Origin: CAZFLM01 sp964519955
GTDB taxonomy: Bacteria; Armatimonadota; Chthonomonadetes; Chthonomonadales; CAJBBX01
DNA length: 64,000 nt
NCBI GenBank assembly: GCA_964519955.1
Contig: CAZFLM010000007.1
Coordinates: forward strand, 62,001 to 126,000
Direction of reading: 5' to 3'
The notes beneath the pieces were generated by a model. The model was not told where the DNA came from and searched no databases. It saw only the letters and a list, made by a program, of their open reading frames with translations. Below are positions 37,246-45,497 of the stretch, piece by piece. Position 1 is the stretch's first letter; each line of letters opens with the position of its first letter. A program made the position numbers and the translations under genes.

Positions 37246-38022
37246 TTGCACGAACTCAAGGATATCCTGCGCCTGCGCCCCCTGACCCGTCACCTGAGGG
37301 TCCACGTCCTCGCCGGGCCGAACCAGGGGCTGACGTGGAGCGCGGCCAGCTCGGGGCGGTTCCTGCGCGGGCGCTTCGAGATCCCCCGCGTCGAGTCGCT
37401 CCTCTCCCTCATCCGTCCGGGCGACGTGTTCTGGGACATGGGCGCGCACCAGGGCTACGTGACGATGGTCGCGGCGCGGCGAGTGGTGCCCGGCGGACGC
37501 GTGTTCTCCTTCGAGCCCAACCCGAAGAACCAGTGGTACCTGAACCACCACGTCGCGTGGAACCGTATGGACCACGTGAAGGTGAACGAAGTGGCGGTCG
37601 GCGAGGCGGACGGCGAGGCCACGTTCTCCACCCGGGGCACCGCGCGCGGCCATCTGGGCGGCCCGGGCTTCACGGTGCGGGTCCGCTCGGTCGATTCCCT
37701 CGTCGCCTCGGGCGACTGCCTCCCACCCACCCTCATGAAGGTGGACATCGAAGGCGCCGAGATCGGCATGCTGCGCGGCGGCGAGAAGACGCTGCGCGGC
37801 GCCCCGGTCGTGATGGTCCTCAGCGTCCACTCCTCCCAACTAAAGCGCGAAGCCACCGCCATCTTGCAGGATTACGGCTACACCGTCCACGAACCCTACC
37901 TGGAGATGCCCGAGGGCGACTGGGACGCGCTGCCGAACCCCGACCCCGACATCCTGGCGATCGGCCAGGGGCGCAGCGTCTCCGAGGAGTCCCTGGAGCT
38001 GTTCCGCAAGTCCGCGGGATAG
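37246..38022 (+). CDS. FkbM-family methyltransferase
   Basis: This 258-residue SAM-dependent methyltransferase has motif I DVFWDMGAHQGYVTM, SFEPNPKNQWYL, a VNEVAVGEADGEATF strand, and the FkbM signature LMKVDIEGAEIGMLRGGEKTL. It probably O-methylates a sugar made by the preceding glycosyltransferase. TTG 37246 is used as start because GGAGA lies 5 nt upstream. The 3' end is followed by two repeat families and the repeat array. Confidence 0.9.
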   Translation: MHELKDILRLRPLTRHLRVHVLAGPNQGLTWSAASSGRFLRGRFEIPRVESLLSLIRPGDVFWDMGAHQGYVTMVAARRVVPGGRVFSFEPNPKNQWYLNHHVAWNRMDHVKVNEVAVGEADGEATFSTRGTARGHLGGPGFTVRVRSVDSLVASGDCLPPTLMKVDIEGAEIGMLRGGEKTLRGAPVVMVLSVHSSQLKREATAILQDYGYTVHEPYLEMPEGDWDALPNPDPDILAIGQGRSVSEESLELFRKSAG

Positions 38023-38025
38023 CCC

Positions 38026-38053
38026 CGGCGGCGACGGAGCGCCGCCCTCCAGC
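38026..38053 (+). repeat. second intergenic repeat family (copy 1)
   Basis: CGGCGGCGACGGAGCGCCGC followed by CCTCCAGC; the same 28-bp text with one change (GCGCC to GCACC) is at 42114-42141. Both copies lie shortly after a stop codon and just before a copy of the 39-bp family, so the two elements form a composite. Confidence 0.7.
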
Positions 38054-38071
38054 GCGCGACGCACAACGCCG

Positions 38072-38534
38072 TGGTGGGGCGGGCGTCCGCACCCGTCCGG
38101 TAGCGAGCCCTGGTGGGATGGGCGTCTCCCTGCCCGTCCGGTAGCGAGCCGTCGTGGGATGAGCGTCCCTGCCCGTCCGGCAGCGAGCCGTCGTGGGATG
38201 AGCGTCCCTGCCCGGCCGGCAGCGAGCCCTGGTGGGATGGGCGTCCCTGCCCGTCCGGTAGCGAGCCGTCGTGGGATGAGCGTCCCTGCCCGTCCGGCAG
38301 CGAGCCGTCGTGGGATGNNNNNNNNNNNNNNNNNNNNNNNNNNNNNNNNNNNNNNNNNNNNNNNNNNNNNNNNNNNNNNNNNNNNNNNNNNNNNNNNNNN
38401 NNNNNNNNNNNNNNNNNGTAGCGAGCCCTGGTGGGATGGGCGTCCCTGCCCGTCCGGTAGCGAGCCCTGGTGGGATGGGCGTCCCTGCCCGTCCGGTAGC
38501 GAGCCCTGGTGGGATGGGCGTCCCTGCCCGTCCG
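38072..38534 (+). repeat. tandem array of a 39-bp hairpin repeat, interrupted by the gap
   Basis: After a degenerate copy (38072-38099), head-to-tail units G[T/C]AGCGAGCCCTGGTGGGAT + GGGCGTCCCTGCCCGTCCG run at 38100 (41 bp with a 2-base insertion), 38141, 38180, 38219, 38258 and 38297 (cut by the gap), then 38418, 38457 and 38496. Two variants mix: CCTGGTGGGATGGG and CGTCGTGGGATGAG. The last three units are identical. Each can fold GATGGGC/GCCCGTC. No spacers exist between units. True copy number is hidden by the gap. Confidence 0.9.
38318..38417. other. assembly gap (100 N)
   Basis: Exactly 100 N inside the repeat array, the usual placeholder for a gap of unknown size. The repeat is the likely cause of the break. 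Confidence 0.97.
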
Positions 38535-38566
38535 GAATAGCTGCTCCGAAACGAAGGAGAGATCCG

Positions 38567-41500
38567 ATGACACGCCTCTTCGCCTGCCTCTGCCTCCTCT
38601 GCGCCGTCGCGCTGCCTGCGTGGGCCGCCGACGGCGTCGTCGTGCGTGATGACTTCCGCACCGGAACCGGGCCCGCGCCGGCGGGCTGGACGCTCTCGGG
38701 TGGAGCGGGGCGCTGGGAGACGATGGCCAGGCCAGGCGGCGGGCGAGCCATCAGCATCGCCGGCACCGGCAGCGACACCAACTACTGGAGGCGCGACGTG
38801 CCGGGCCTCAAGCCGAACACGACGTACCGCATCGCGTACTGGGCGAGGGCGACGGAGGGCACGGGCGGCGGCTGCGTCATCTCCGGCCTCGACGTCTGCA
38901 ACCGCGACCAGGGAGTCGGCGCGGAGTGGCGGAGGTACTCCTTCTGCTTCACGACGCCGGCCAGCGTCGCGGGCGCGTTCCTGCGCCTCGGGCAGTGGAT
39001 GCAGCGCGGCACCATCTACTTCACCGACGTCACGCTCACCGAGGTGCAGTGCATCAGCCGCACCCAGGGCGCCTCGCGGCTCGCGGCGGGCGAGCGAGTG
39101 GACGGACGCGACTACGAGTTCACGGCGCCCCTGAACGAGGACGGCAGCAACTCGTCCCCGCTGCTCGCCTCGCACACCGCCTCGTTCAACTCGAACCGCT
39201 GGGTGCTCACGGGCGGCAGTGAGGTCGTCTACCGCCATCACGCGCCAGCGGGCCGGTTCGCCTCGGCCAAGGTGACGGTCAACCTCAACTACTACACGAG
39301 CGGCGTCTGCGCCGTCTCCGCCAGCCGCGATGGCGCTCAGTGGACCGAGATCGGCCGCATCGGTGCGCAGTCGTCGAAGACCTTCGCGCTGCCGGATGGC
39401 CTGCGGCCTGCCGACACCCTCTACGTGAAGCTCGCGGGCGCCGCCGCGAGCGACGCAGCCGGCAACTCCGCGCCCGGCGCCTTCCAGGTCGACACCTACA
39501 CGCTTCAGGCGAAGCTCGACGCCTCGGCAGGACCGGCGCGCGGGGGCGCGGATGCCTACGTCGCCATCGAGGGCTGCGACCCGCGGCTCGAGGTGCGCAT
39601 CGAGGATGCCGGCGCGATGGGCCTCGGCGCGGGCAACGTCGTCCGGCTCTCGGTTGAGTCTGCCGCCACGGCGCCGATCCGCTGCAGGGCGATCGCCACC
39701 GTGACACCGGCCAAGGGGCGCGCCATCACTGCCTCACGGTCTGTCACGATCGCGCCCGGCAAGCCGACGGCCCTCGCGCTTCCGTACTCGGTTGCGGCCA
39801 CGGGCGAGTCGACCCTGGTGCTCGCTCTGGAGCCCGAGAAGGGCGGCAAGCCGCTGTTCCGAGCCACCACGTCGCTCTACGTGCCGTCGTACTTCGCGAC
39901 AGACTACGGCTACGCCATCGGCGGAGGGCCGGGCGGGCAGTTGTGGTGGTGCGAGGGAACCTACAAGATCCACCCGGACCGCGACGTACCGGGCGCGTCG
40001 ACGCGCAAGGCCGCCATCGAGATGTCCGCCGCCCGCAACGAGCGGGAGCACGCGCAGTTGGTGCTTCGCGCTGGCGCGAACCCGGCCCCGCTCACCGTGC
40101 GCGCCGGCAAGCTGACCGGTCCCGGCGGCGCGACGATACCTGCCTCCGCCATCCAGCTTCGCGAGGTGGCCTACGTCCGCGTCCGCGTCGCCACCGACCG
40201 CACGGGCGTCGCCGCCGACTGGCCGGACCCGCTGCCGCCCCTGCCGACCCCCTGGCAGCCGGTACCCGGCCGCAACAACCCGATCTTCATCACCGTCAAG
40301 GTGCCGGAGAACGCACGGGCCGGCGACTACGCGGGCAGCATCACGCTGGCAGGCGGCGGCTCGACGACCACGGTTCCGCTGCACCTGCACGTCTGGAACT
40401 ACACGCTGCCCAAGCACGCGGCGCTCCGGTCCGGCTTCGGCATCAATCCCGCCAACATCCGCCGCTACCACAACCTGAAGTCGGACGAGGCGATGGCGAA
40501 GGTGTGGGACCTGTACATGCAGGCCTTCGCGGAACGCGGCATCTGCACGTACAACCCGATGGCGCTGGCGCCGTACGAGATCAGGCTAGAAGGCGTCAAC
40601 TGGGCAGGCGGCACGCGCGACACGGCAGTCCTGCACGCTGGCGCGTCGAGCATGAGGGTGGACGACGACAGCACTTCGGCGCCGATCACCTGTTCGTCCG
40701 CGGCCCTGATCCCTGTGACCCCGGGCAAGCGCTACGAGCTGTCCTGGTGGGTGAAGACCGGGCAGCCCGGCCAGGTCTATGAGGTGAGCTGCGGCTGCTT
40801 CCGGCCCGATCGCCAGTGGATGGCCTACCACAACATCGACCTGCAGGTCACCGGCAGCGGCGAGTGGCAGCGCGTCTCCGTCGATATCAGCGACCGCATC
40901 GCGAAGGAGGCGGGCTTCATCAACGTGGGGCTGCGGCCCGTGGTGTGGACGGAGCGCGGCGAGAAGACCGGCGCGGCGTGGTTCGACGATGTGACGCTCA
41001 CCGAGGACGGCGGCCCGCGCAACCTCGTGGTGGACGGCGGCTTCGAACTGGACAACAAGCCCACCGTCGCCATCGACTTCACGGCCTTCGACAAGGCCGC
41101 GCACCGCTACCTCGACGAGGTCGGCTTCAACAGCTTCACGGTGAACATCCCCGGCCTGGGCGGCGGGCGGCACCCGAACTACGACAACGGCTCGTTCCTC
41201 GGCTACGCGGACGGCACGCCCGAGTTCGACGCGTTGATGACGCAGTTCGGCAAGATCCTGCAGGACCACCTGGCCGAGAAGGGTTGGCTCAGCAAGGCCT
41301 ACGTCTACTGGTACGACGAGCCCGAGACCAACGACTACCCCTTCGTCACCAAGGGCATGGCCAAGCTGCACAAGTACGTGCCCAAGATCAAGCGCATGCT
41401 GACAGAGGAGTTCCAGAAGGAGCTGTACGGCAGCATCGACCTGTGGTGCCCCATCACGCCGAACTACGCGCCCGCGCCCGCCGCCGCCCGCCAGAAGCTG

Positions 41501-42100
41501 GGCGAGGAGGTGTGGTGGTACGTGTGCACGGGGCCGAAGGAGCCCTACTGCACGCTGTTCATCGACCACCCGGCCGTCGAGATGCGCATGTGGGTCTGGC
41601 AGACCTGGAAGTACGCGGTGCAGGGCCTGCTCATCTGGGAGACGACATACTGGACGAGCCGCGCCCTGCCCGGGCCAACCGTGCAGAACCCGTGGGAGGA
41701 CCCGCAAAGCTACGTCGACGCGGAGCCGGGCACGAACGCCGGGGTGTGGGGCAACGGTGACGGCCGGTTCTACTACCCGCCGAACCGCCACCCGAACGAG
41801 GACACGACCACCGAGTACGTCACCGGCCCGATCATTGCGCTGCGGTGGGAGATGCTGGCGAAGGGCATCCAGGACTGGGAAATGTTCCGCGTGCTGGCGC
41901 AGCGTGTGAAGGCCGAGAAGGCGAAGGTGGTGGGCCGGCGCCGCGACCCGGTCCTGCTGCGAGCGGAGTCGCTGCTGACGGTGCCACCGTCGGTGTGCCG
42001 CGACATGGTGGACTTCTCGCGCGACCCGAAGCCGCTGCTGGAGCACCGCCGCAAGGTGGCCGAGGCGATCGAGGAGCTGGGCCGGCGGTCCGCGAAGTAG
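38567..42100 (+). CDS. secreted DUF4091/GH123-like glycan-active protein
   Basis: This protein of about 1177 residues has the signal peptide LFACLCLLCAVALPAWA, then carbohydrate-binding-type beta-sandwich domains (about 25-160 and 170-320), a GH123-like catalytic part from about 470 (IEMSAARNEREHAQLVLRAG, then the barrel with HLHVWNYTLPKHAALRSGFG and YVYWYDEPETNDYPFV) and the DUF4091 C-terminus (ALRWEMLAKGIQDWEMFRVLAQ). A further carbohydrate-binding-like domain is inserted around residues 690-830. The start is ATG 38567 with AAGGAGAG upstream; longer frames come only from reading through the 39-bp repeats. Substrate unknown, possibly N-acetylhexosaminide. Confidence 0.85.
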   Translation: MTRLFACLCLLCAVALPAWAADGVVVRDDFRTGTGPAPAGWTLSGGAGRWETMARPGGGRAISIAGTGSDTNYWRRDVPGLKPNTTYRIAYWARATEGTGGGCVISGLDVCNRDQGVGAEWRRYSFCFTTPASVAGAFLRLGQWMQRGTIYFTDVTLTEVQCISRTQGASRLAAGERVDGRDYEFTAPLNEDGSNSSPLLASHTASFNSNRWVLTGGSEVVYRHHAPAGRFASAKVTVNLNYYTSGVCAVSASRDGAQWTEIGRIGAQSSKTFALPDGLRPADTLYVKLAGAAASDAAGNSAPGAFQVDTYTLQAKLDASAGPARGGADAYVAIEGCDPRLEVRIEDAGAMGLGAGNVVRLSVESAATAPIRCRAIATVTPAKGRAITASRSVTIAPGKPTALALPYSVAATGESTLVLALEPEKGGKPLFRATTSLYVPSYFATDYGYAIGGGPGGQLWWCEGTYKIHPDRDVPGASTRKAAIEMSAARNEREHAQLVLRAGANPAPLTVRAGKLTGPGGATIPASAIQLREVAYVRVRVATDRTGVAADWPDPLPPLPTPWQPVPGRNNPIFITVKVPENARAGDYAGSITLAGGGSTTTVPLHLHVWNYTLPKHAALRSGFGINPANIRRYHNLKSDEAMAKVWDLYMQAFAERGICTYNPMALAPYEIRLEGVNWAGGTRDTAVLHAGASSMRVDDDSTSAPITCSSAALIPVTPGKRYELSWWVKTGQPGQVYEVSCGCFRPDRQWMAYHNIDLQVTGSGEWQRVSVDISDRIAKEAGFINVGLRPVVWTERGEKTGAAWFDDVTLTEDGGPRNLVVDGGFELDNKPTVAIDFTAFDKAAHRYLDEVGFNSFTVNIPGLGGGRHPNYDNGSFLGYADGTPEFDALMTQFGKILQDHLAEKGWLSKAYVYWYDEPETNDYPFVTKGMAKLHKYVPKIKRMLTEEFQKELYGSIDLWCPITPNYAPAPAAARQKLGEEVWWYVCTGPKEPYCTLFIDHPAVEMRMWVWQTWKYAVQGLLIWETTYWTSRALPGPTVQNPWEDPQSYVDAEPGTNAGVWGNGDGRFYYPPNRHPNEDTTTEYVTGPIIALRWEMLAKGIQDWEMFRVLAQRVKAEKAKVVGRRRDPVLLRAESLLTVPPSVCRDMVDFSRDPKPLLEHRRKVAEAIEELGRRSAK

Positions 42101-42113
42101 GGGCCGCCCGCAG

Positions 42114-42141
42114 CGGCGGCGACGGAGCACCGCCCTCCAGC
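42114..42141 (+). repeat. second intergenic repeat family (copy 2)
   Basis: CGGCGGCGACGGAGCACCGC followed by CCTCCAGC, one base different from the copy at 38026-38053. It again follows a stop codon and precedes a 39-bp-family copy. Confidence 0.7.
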
Positions 42142-42223
42142 CCGACCCACCAGAGATGCATCAGATGAGTGCGGAGCCCGCCGTGGGCCGCCATGGACCG
42201 CCGCCGCCCTCGGCGGCATGCCT

Positions 42224-42258
42224 GAGCGCCGTGGTGGGGACGGGCGTCCCTGCCCGTC
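42224..42258 (+). repeat. dispersed 39-bp-family hairpin repeat
   Basis: GAGCGCCGTGGTGGGGACGG followed by GCGTCCCTGCCCGTC, with the perfect hairpin GACGGGC/GCCCGTC. It lies in the gap between convergent genes, 9 nt from the stop of the minus-strand gene. Confidence 0.75.
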
Positions 42259-42266
42259 GTGGCGCG

Positions 42267-42839
42267 CTACGCCATCAGGTCCACGGACTTGGGGGTGTCG
42301 GGCTGGGTCTCGGCCTCGTCGGCGGCCTTCGTGACGGTGGTCGTGGTGCCGCCGGACACGTAGGCGCGACCGCACTCGGGGCAGACGCTGGTGTGGATCT
42401 CCACGCGCTGCGAGACCACCTCGCGGTCCTGCGTCTCCGCCTTGGCCTGCTCGCGGACGACGTGCTCGTTCTCGTGGCCGGCCACCGCGGCAGCGGCTTG
42501 CTCCGGGGCGACATGCGTGGCTGCCTTGAAGGAGACGCCAGGGTCGTTCGAGCCGTCCTGGTACTGGCGGCTCTTGCATGTCTGGCACTCCGCGAGGCCG
42601 AGGCGCTTCAGGGCCTTGTCGTCGAGGCTCGAGGTTGCCTGGTTGCGGGCCTGGGGCGAGATCTCCACCGTCACGCCGGCGGCGCCCGCTTCAGCCCGGG
42701 CCGAGCCGCCCCGCGCGCTTGGCGACGCGGACTCGCGACCGAGCGGGTCGACGCCGATTGCGCCGGCCTGCTCGGTCCTGCCGTACCGGTTGTACGCCCC
42801 TATCTGCATCGTATCGCCGACGAATGCTGGTGTCTGCAT
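42267..42839 (-). CDS. SprA-related putative metalloprotease
   Basis: This protein of about 190 residues has the core CQTCKSRQYQDGSNDPGVSFK, then AGHENEHVVREQAKAE, which contains HENEH, an HExxH zinc-protease motif, and a second zinc-ribbon pair CPECG. This is the SprA-related/CJM1_0395-like family of putative metalloproteases. The start is uncertain: ATG 42839 (GTG one codon earlier), with MQIGAYNRYGR eleven codons downstream also plausible. No signal peptide. It is divergent from the ECF sigma gene and could share its promoter region. Activity is unproven for the family. Confidence 0.8.
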   Translation of the reverse strand: MQTPAFVGDTMQIGAYNRYGRTEQAGAIGVDPLGRESASPSARGGSARAEAGAAGVTVEISPQARNQATSSLDDKALKRLGLAECQTCKSRQYQDGSNDPGVSFKAATHVAPEQAAAAVAGHENEHVVREQAKAETQDREVVSQRVEIHTSVCPECGRAYVSGGTTTTVTKAADEAETQPDTPKSVDLMA

Positions 42840-42972
42840 CACTATTGTCGGCGCGACCTGAGCGCTGCTGGAGTGGGCCTGAACGGCTCCACGCAGATTC
42901 CCCGATCCTCGTCGTTACCTTCCGCTCACCCGCTGCATCCTTCTCAGTGTAGGCGCACGGGAGGCCCGCCAG

Positions 42973-43542
42973 TTGGAGGCATGGTTCCGAGGGCACACGC
43001 GAGTTGCCAGAGCCGAGCCGGCGCCGCAGATCGGTGAGCCGGAGTGGCTCGCTGCTGCGCGCCGCAGCGAACGCTGGGCGCTCGAGGCCCTCTACGAAGC
43101 CAACCGCGAGCGCGTCCGCCGCCTGTGCCACCGGATGCTCGATCGCCCAGAGGACGCCGAGGACGCGATGCAGTCCACGTTCGTGCGGGCGTTCTCGTCG
43201 ATCGAGCGGTTCCGCGGGGAGTGCCCCGTCGGCGCGTGGGTCTACCGCATCGCGGCGAACCAGTGCATCGAGCTGATGCGCAAGCGCCGCGACGAGCCGC
43301 CCGTCGATGAGGGTCTGCCCGGCGCAGAGGACCCCGCGGGTGAGACGCTGGAGCGCCTGGCGATCCGTGCCGCGCTCCGGCGCGTGAAGCCCGCTCACCG
43401 CGTCGTGCTGGTGCTGCGCTACTGGGAAGAGCTGAGCCATCAGGAGCTCGCCGCGGCGCTCGGCGTGCCGGTGCCGGTGGTCAAGATGCGGCTCAACCGC
43501 GCGCGGGCCGAGTTCCGATCGAAGTACGAGGCAGGAAGATGA
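42973..43542 (+). CDS. ECF RNA polymerase sigma factor
   Basis: This 189-residue sigma70-family extracytoplasmic-function factor has region 2 as ALEALYEANRERVRRLCHRML through DAEDAMQSTFVRAFSSIERF and GAWVYRIAANQCIELMRKRR, and region 4 as PAHRVVLVLRYWEELSHQELAAALGVPVPVVKMRLNRARAEF. The start codon is uncertain (TTG 42973 taken; the first 35 residues are not conserved). Its stop overlaps the ATG of the next gene (ATGA), the usual arrangement of sigma and anti-sigma factor. The signal is unknown. Confidence 0.9.
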   Translation: MEAWFRGHTRVARAEPAPQIGEPEWLAAARRSERWALEALYEANRERVRRLCHRMLDRPEDAEDAMQSTFVRAFSSIERFRGECPVGAWVYRIAANQCIELMRKRRDEPPVDEGLPGAEDPAGETLERLAIRAALRRVKPAHRVVLVLRYWEELSHQELAAALGVPVPVVKMRLNRARAEFRSKYEAGR

Positions 43543-44228
43543 AGCAACGACGCGACCTTGTGCCCGACGACCGGGCGGAGACGTTCCTGGGCCCGGCGCC
43601 CGCGGTGCCGGAGCCGCTGGCTCAGGAGCAGGCCGCCATCGTCTTCGAGCGCGCGCTCGCCGGCGCCGAGAAGTGCATGGGGCGGCGCGAACCTGGGCGG
43701 GGCCGCGCATGGGCTGCCGCAAGCTGGCTGGCCGCGGCCGGCGCCGTGGTGGCGCTCGCCCTCATCCTGGCGCGCGGCACGACGAAGCCCGGCGGCAAGG
43801 TCGAGGTAGTCCGCCGCAACCACCCGCCCGCGCCCGCGCCCGTCCAGGTTGCCGAGGGCACGCGCAAAGCCGGTTGGCCCAGCATCGAGAGGAAGCCACC
43901 ACCTGCCCGCGCCGGCGGCAAGCGGCCCCGTGCCTCCACCATGCGCGCAGAGGGCGGCACCCGCGCCTGCGACGTGCCGACCTCGGCCGAAGTCGGGTTC
44001 ACCGTCCAAGTTGTGACCCGTCCGGCCCAGACGGTCGGCTACGCCAGGGCCGCGGGGTGGTGCGAAGACGAGAGGGGCCGCCGCCGGAGAACCACGTGGA
44101 CCGTGATCGGGAGCGCGATCCGGCAGAACTCGACGCAGGCCACGACGACGCCGGACGGACCGATGCTCTCCGTCGCCGTCAGGGCGGTGCCGGCAGCCAA
44201 CTCGGCGCCGGAGGGAGATACGCTGTGA
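43539..44228 (+). CDS. putative membrane anti-sigma factor
   Basis: This 229-residue protein is identified by position: 4-nt overlap with the ECF sigma gene and a single membrane helix (AWAAASWLAAAGAVVALALILA, about residues 57-78) after an N-terminal cytoplasmic segment that could hold the sigma factor. I see no HxxxCxxC zinc anti-sigma motif. The periplasmic part is Pro/Arg-rich linker plus a small domain (about 145-229) with Cys residues at TRACDVP and GWCEDE. Its stop overlaps the next start (GTGA). The anti-sigma role is inferred from the context. Confidence 0.65.
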   Translation: MKQRRDLVPDDRAETFLGPAPAVPEPLAQEQAAIVFERALAGAEKCMGRREPGRGRAWAAASWLAAAGAVVALALILARGTTKPGGKVEVVRRNHPPAPAPVQVAEGTRKAGWPSIERKPPPARAGGKRPRASTMRAEGGTRACDVPTSAEVGFTVQVVTRPAQTVGYARAAGWCEDERGRRRRTTWTVIGSAIRQNSTQATTTPDGPMLSVAVRAVPAANSAPEGDTL

Positions 44229-45331
44229 ACAGGACAGTGCTACCAGTCATCGCGCTCTTGATGTCGGCGATACCCTCGGCGCCCGCCAATGGCCAGACGC
44301 AGGCGACGCCCGCCTCGCCGGCCGCGACAGGCAAGCCCAAGGCGCCAGCGTCGCGGGTGGTCACGCCGCTCTCACCTGACGCCAAGGCGACGGGACGCCA
44401 GGTGCAGCCCACTCCGCCCGCGACGAGCGGCACGGACTGGGAAGTCCGCCGTGGATCGGTGCGATCGGCGTCGTGGGCGGGCATCGCGGCACAGGCGCCC
44501 GAGCGCCCCCATCAACTGAAGGCGAACGTGAGGCTCGCCGGCATCGAGATGGAATCGGCCGCCGTCGCGGAGAAGGCCGCCAAGGCGCGGTTCGAAGCCG
44601 GCCTGTGCCCGATGGCGGAATGGGACGAGGCCCGCGCCCGGCGAGAGCGCGCCGAGATCGCCTTGATGGCCGCGCAGCAGGTGCTCGCTGAGGCCCAACG
44701 GATCGAGGCTCTGGCAATGCCCGTCGACATGGATCTGAAGGACGCCACGGTCCAGCAGGTCGCGAGCGTCTTGTCAACCGCGACCGGGGTGAGCGTGGAC
44801 GTCAGCCCGCAACTGGCCACGAGCACCCAGCGTATCACCGCGAAGGCGCGAAGCGTGCCGATCGCGACGCTCCTGGAGAACATCGCCGCCGCCGTCCCAC
44901 TGAGCATAGCGCCGAGCGACTCCGGCGGCATCATCCTCCGACCGGCGCCCAGCCTCCAGGTAGGCGGCAAGACGGTGCCGCAGCCGGAGGCGCATGCGCC
45001 CTGGAGCGCCGAGTGGGATCGGTACCCCGAGCCGGCGCTGCCTCTGGGCGCCATCCGGGGCTGGCGAGGTGCGTTGCCCACTGCTCGCCCGGCCATGCCC
45101 TCCGCGCCGCCGGCTCCGCAGCTTGTCGACCTCGGGCCTCAGGTCTCCGTGGCGGCGGCGGGCGAGGGGCAGTTCGTCCTCGCGGAGCGGGGCGTGGCCC
45201 CTGACGGACGACCTTGCGTCCTCCTGTCGCTCTACCGGGTGGTGAACGGGCAGATGAAGCGCATCGACACGGCGGTCCACCGGCTCACGCAGGCGGCGCC
45301 CAAGCCTGCGAGCGCTCCGAAGCGCAAGTAG
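44225..45331 (+). CDS. secreted STN (secretin/TonB N-terminal)-domain protein
   Basis: This protein of about 368 residues starts at GTG with GGAGGGAG 8 nt upstream and a 4-nt overlap with the anti-sigma gene. Signal peptide (LPVIALLMSAIPSAPANG), then a coiled-coil-like helix (about 105-160, MESAAVAEKAAKARFEAG, ARARRERAEIALMAAQQVLAE) and a compact domain MDLKDATVQQVASVLSTATG, ITAKARSVPIATLLENIAAAV, SGGIILRPAP, which is the STN fold that plugs into secretins and TonB receptors. The remainder is Pro-rich plus a small beta domain. It may sense or transmit an envelope state to the sigma/anti-sigma pair. Confidence 0.75.
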   Translation: MNRTVLPVIALLMSAIPSAPANGQTQATPASPAATGKPKAPASRVVTPLSPDAKATGRQVQPTPPATSGTDWEVRRGSVRSASWAGIAAQAPERPHQLKANVRLAGIEMESAAVAEKAAKARFEAGLCPMAEWDEARARRERAEIALMAAQQVLAEAQRIEALAMPVDMDLKDATVQQVASVLSTATGVSVDVSPQLATSTQRITAKARSVPIATLLENIAAAVPLSIAPSDSGGIILRPAPSLQVGGKTVPQPEAHAPWSAEWDRYPEPALPLGAIRGWRGALPTARPAMPSAPPAPQLVDLGPQVSVAAAGEGQFVLAERGVAPDGRPCVLLSLYRVVNGQMKRIDTAVHRLTQAAPKPASAPKRK

Positions 45332-45370
45332 CCTCCGCGGCCGCGTCGCAGTTTGGCGTCATGGGCACTC

Positions 45371-45420
45371 ACGGCAGGGCCGGTCCCGTAGTTAGGATCG
45401 CTGGGGGCCGGCCCTGCCGT
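45371..45420 (+). terminator. stem-loop terminator of the sigma operon
   Basis: ACGGCAGGGCCGG (45371-45383) pairs with CCGGCCCTGCCGT (45408-45420): 13 perfect base pairs, 24-nt loop, 39 nt after the STN gene. Confidence 0.65.
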
Positions 45421-45462
45421 TGCGCCGTGCGGCCAGACACCACACAAAGGGCACGGACGCTT

Positions 45463-45491
45463 TTGACACCACCCGGTTCCGCTGCTACAAT
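45463..45491 (+). promoter_or_regulatory. consensus promoter of a likely leaderless gene
   Basis: TTGACA (45463-45468), 17-nt spacer, TACAAT (45486-45491). The -10 ends 6 nt before GTG 45498, where transcription should begin. No Shine-Dalgarno is present, so the mRNA would start with its own start codon. Confidence 0.75.
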
Positions 45492-45497
45492 GATGCC

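Noticed and set aside
38072..38534. CRISPR array
   Set aside because: Units are contiguous with no unique spacers, and no cas genes are nearby.
38159..42100. A 1313-residue open frame that starts in the repeat array and crosses the N gap
   Set aside because: The repeat unit is 39 bp (13 codons), so frames stay open through it. The real start is ATG 38567 with a ribosome site and signal peptide.
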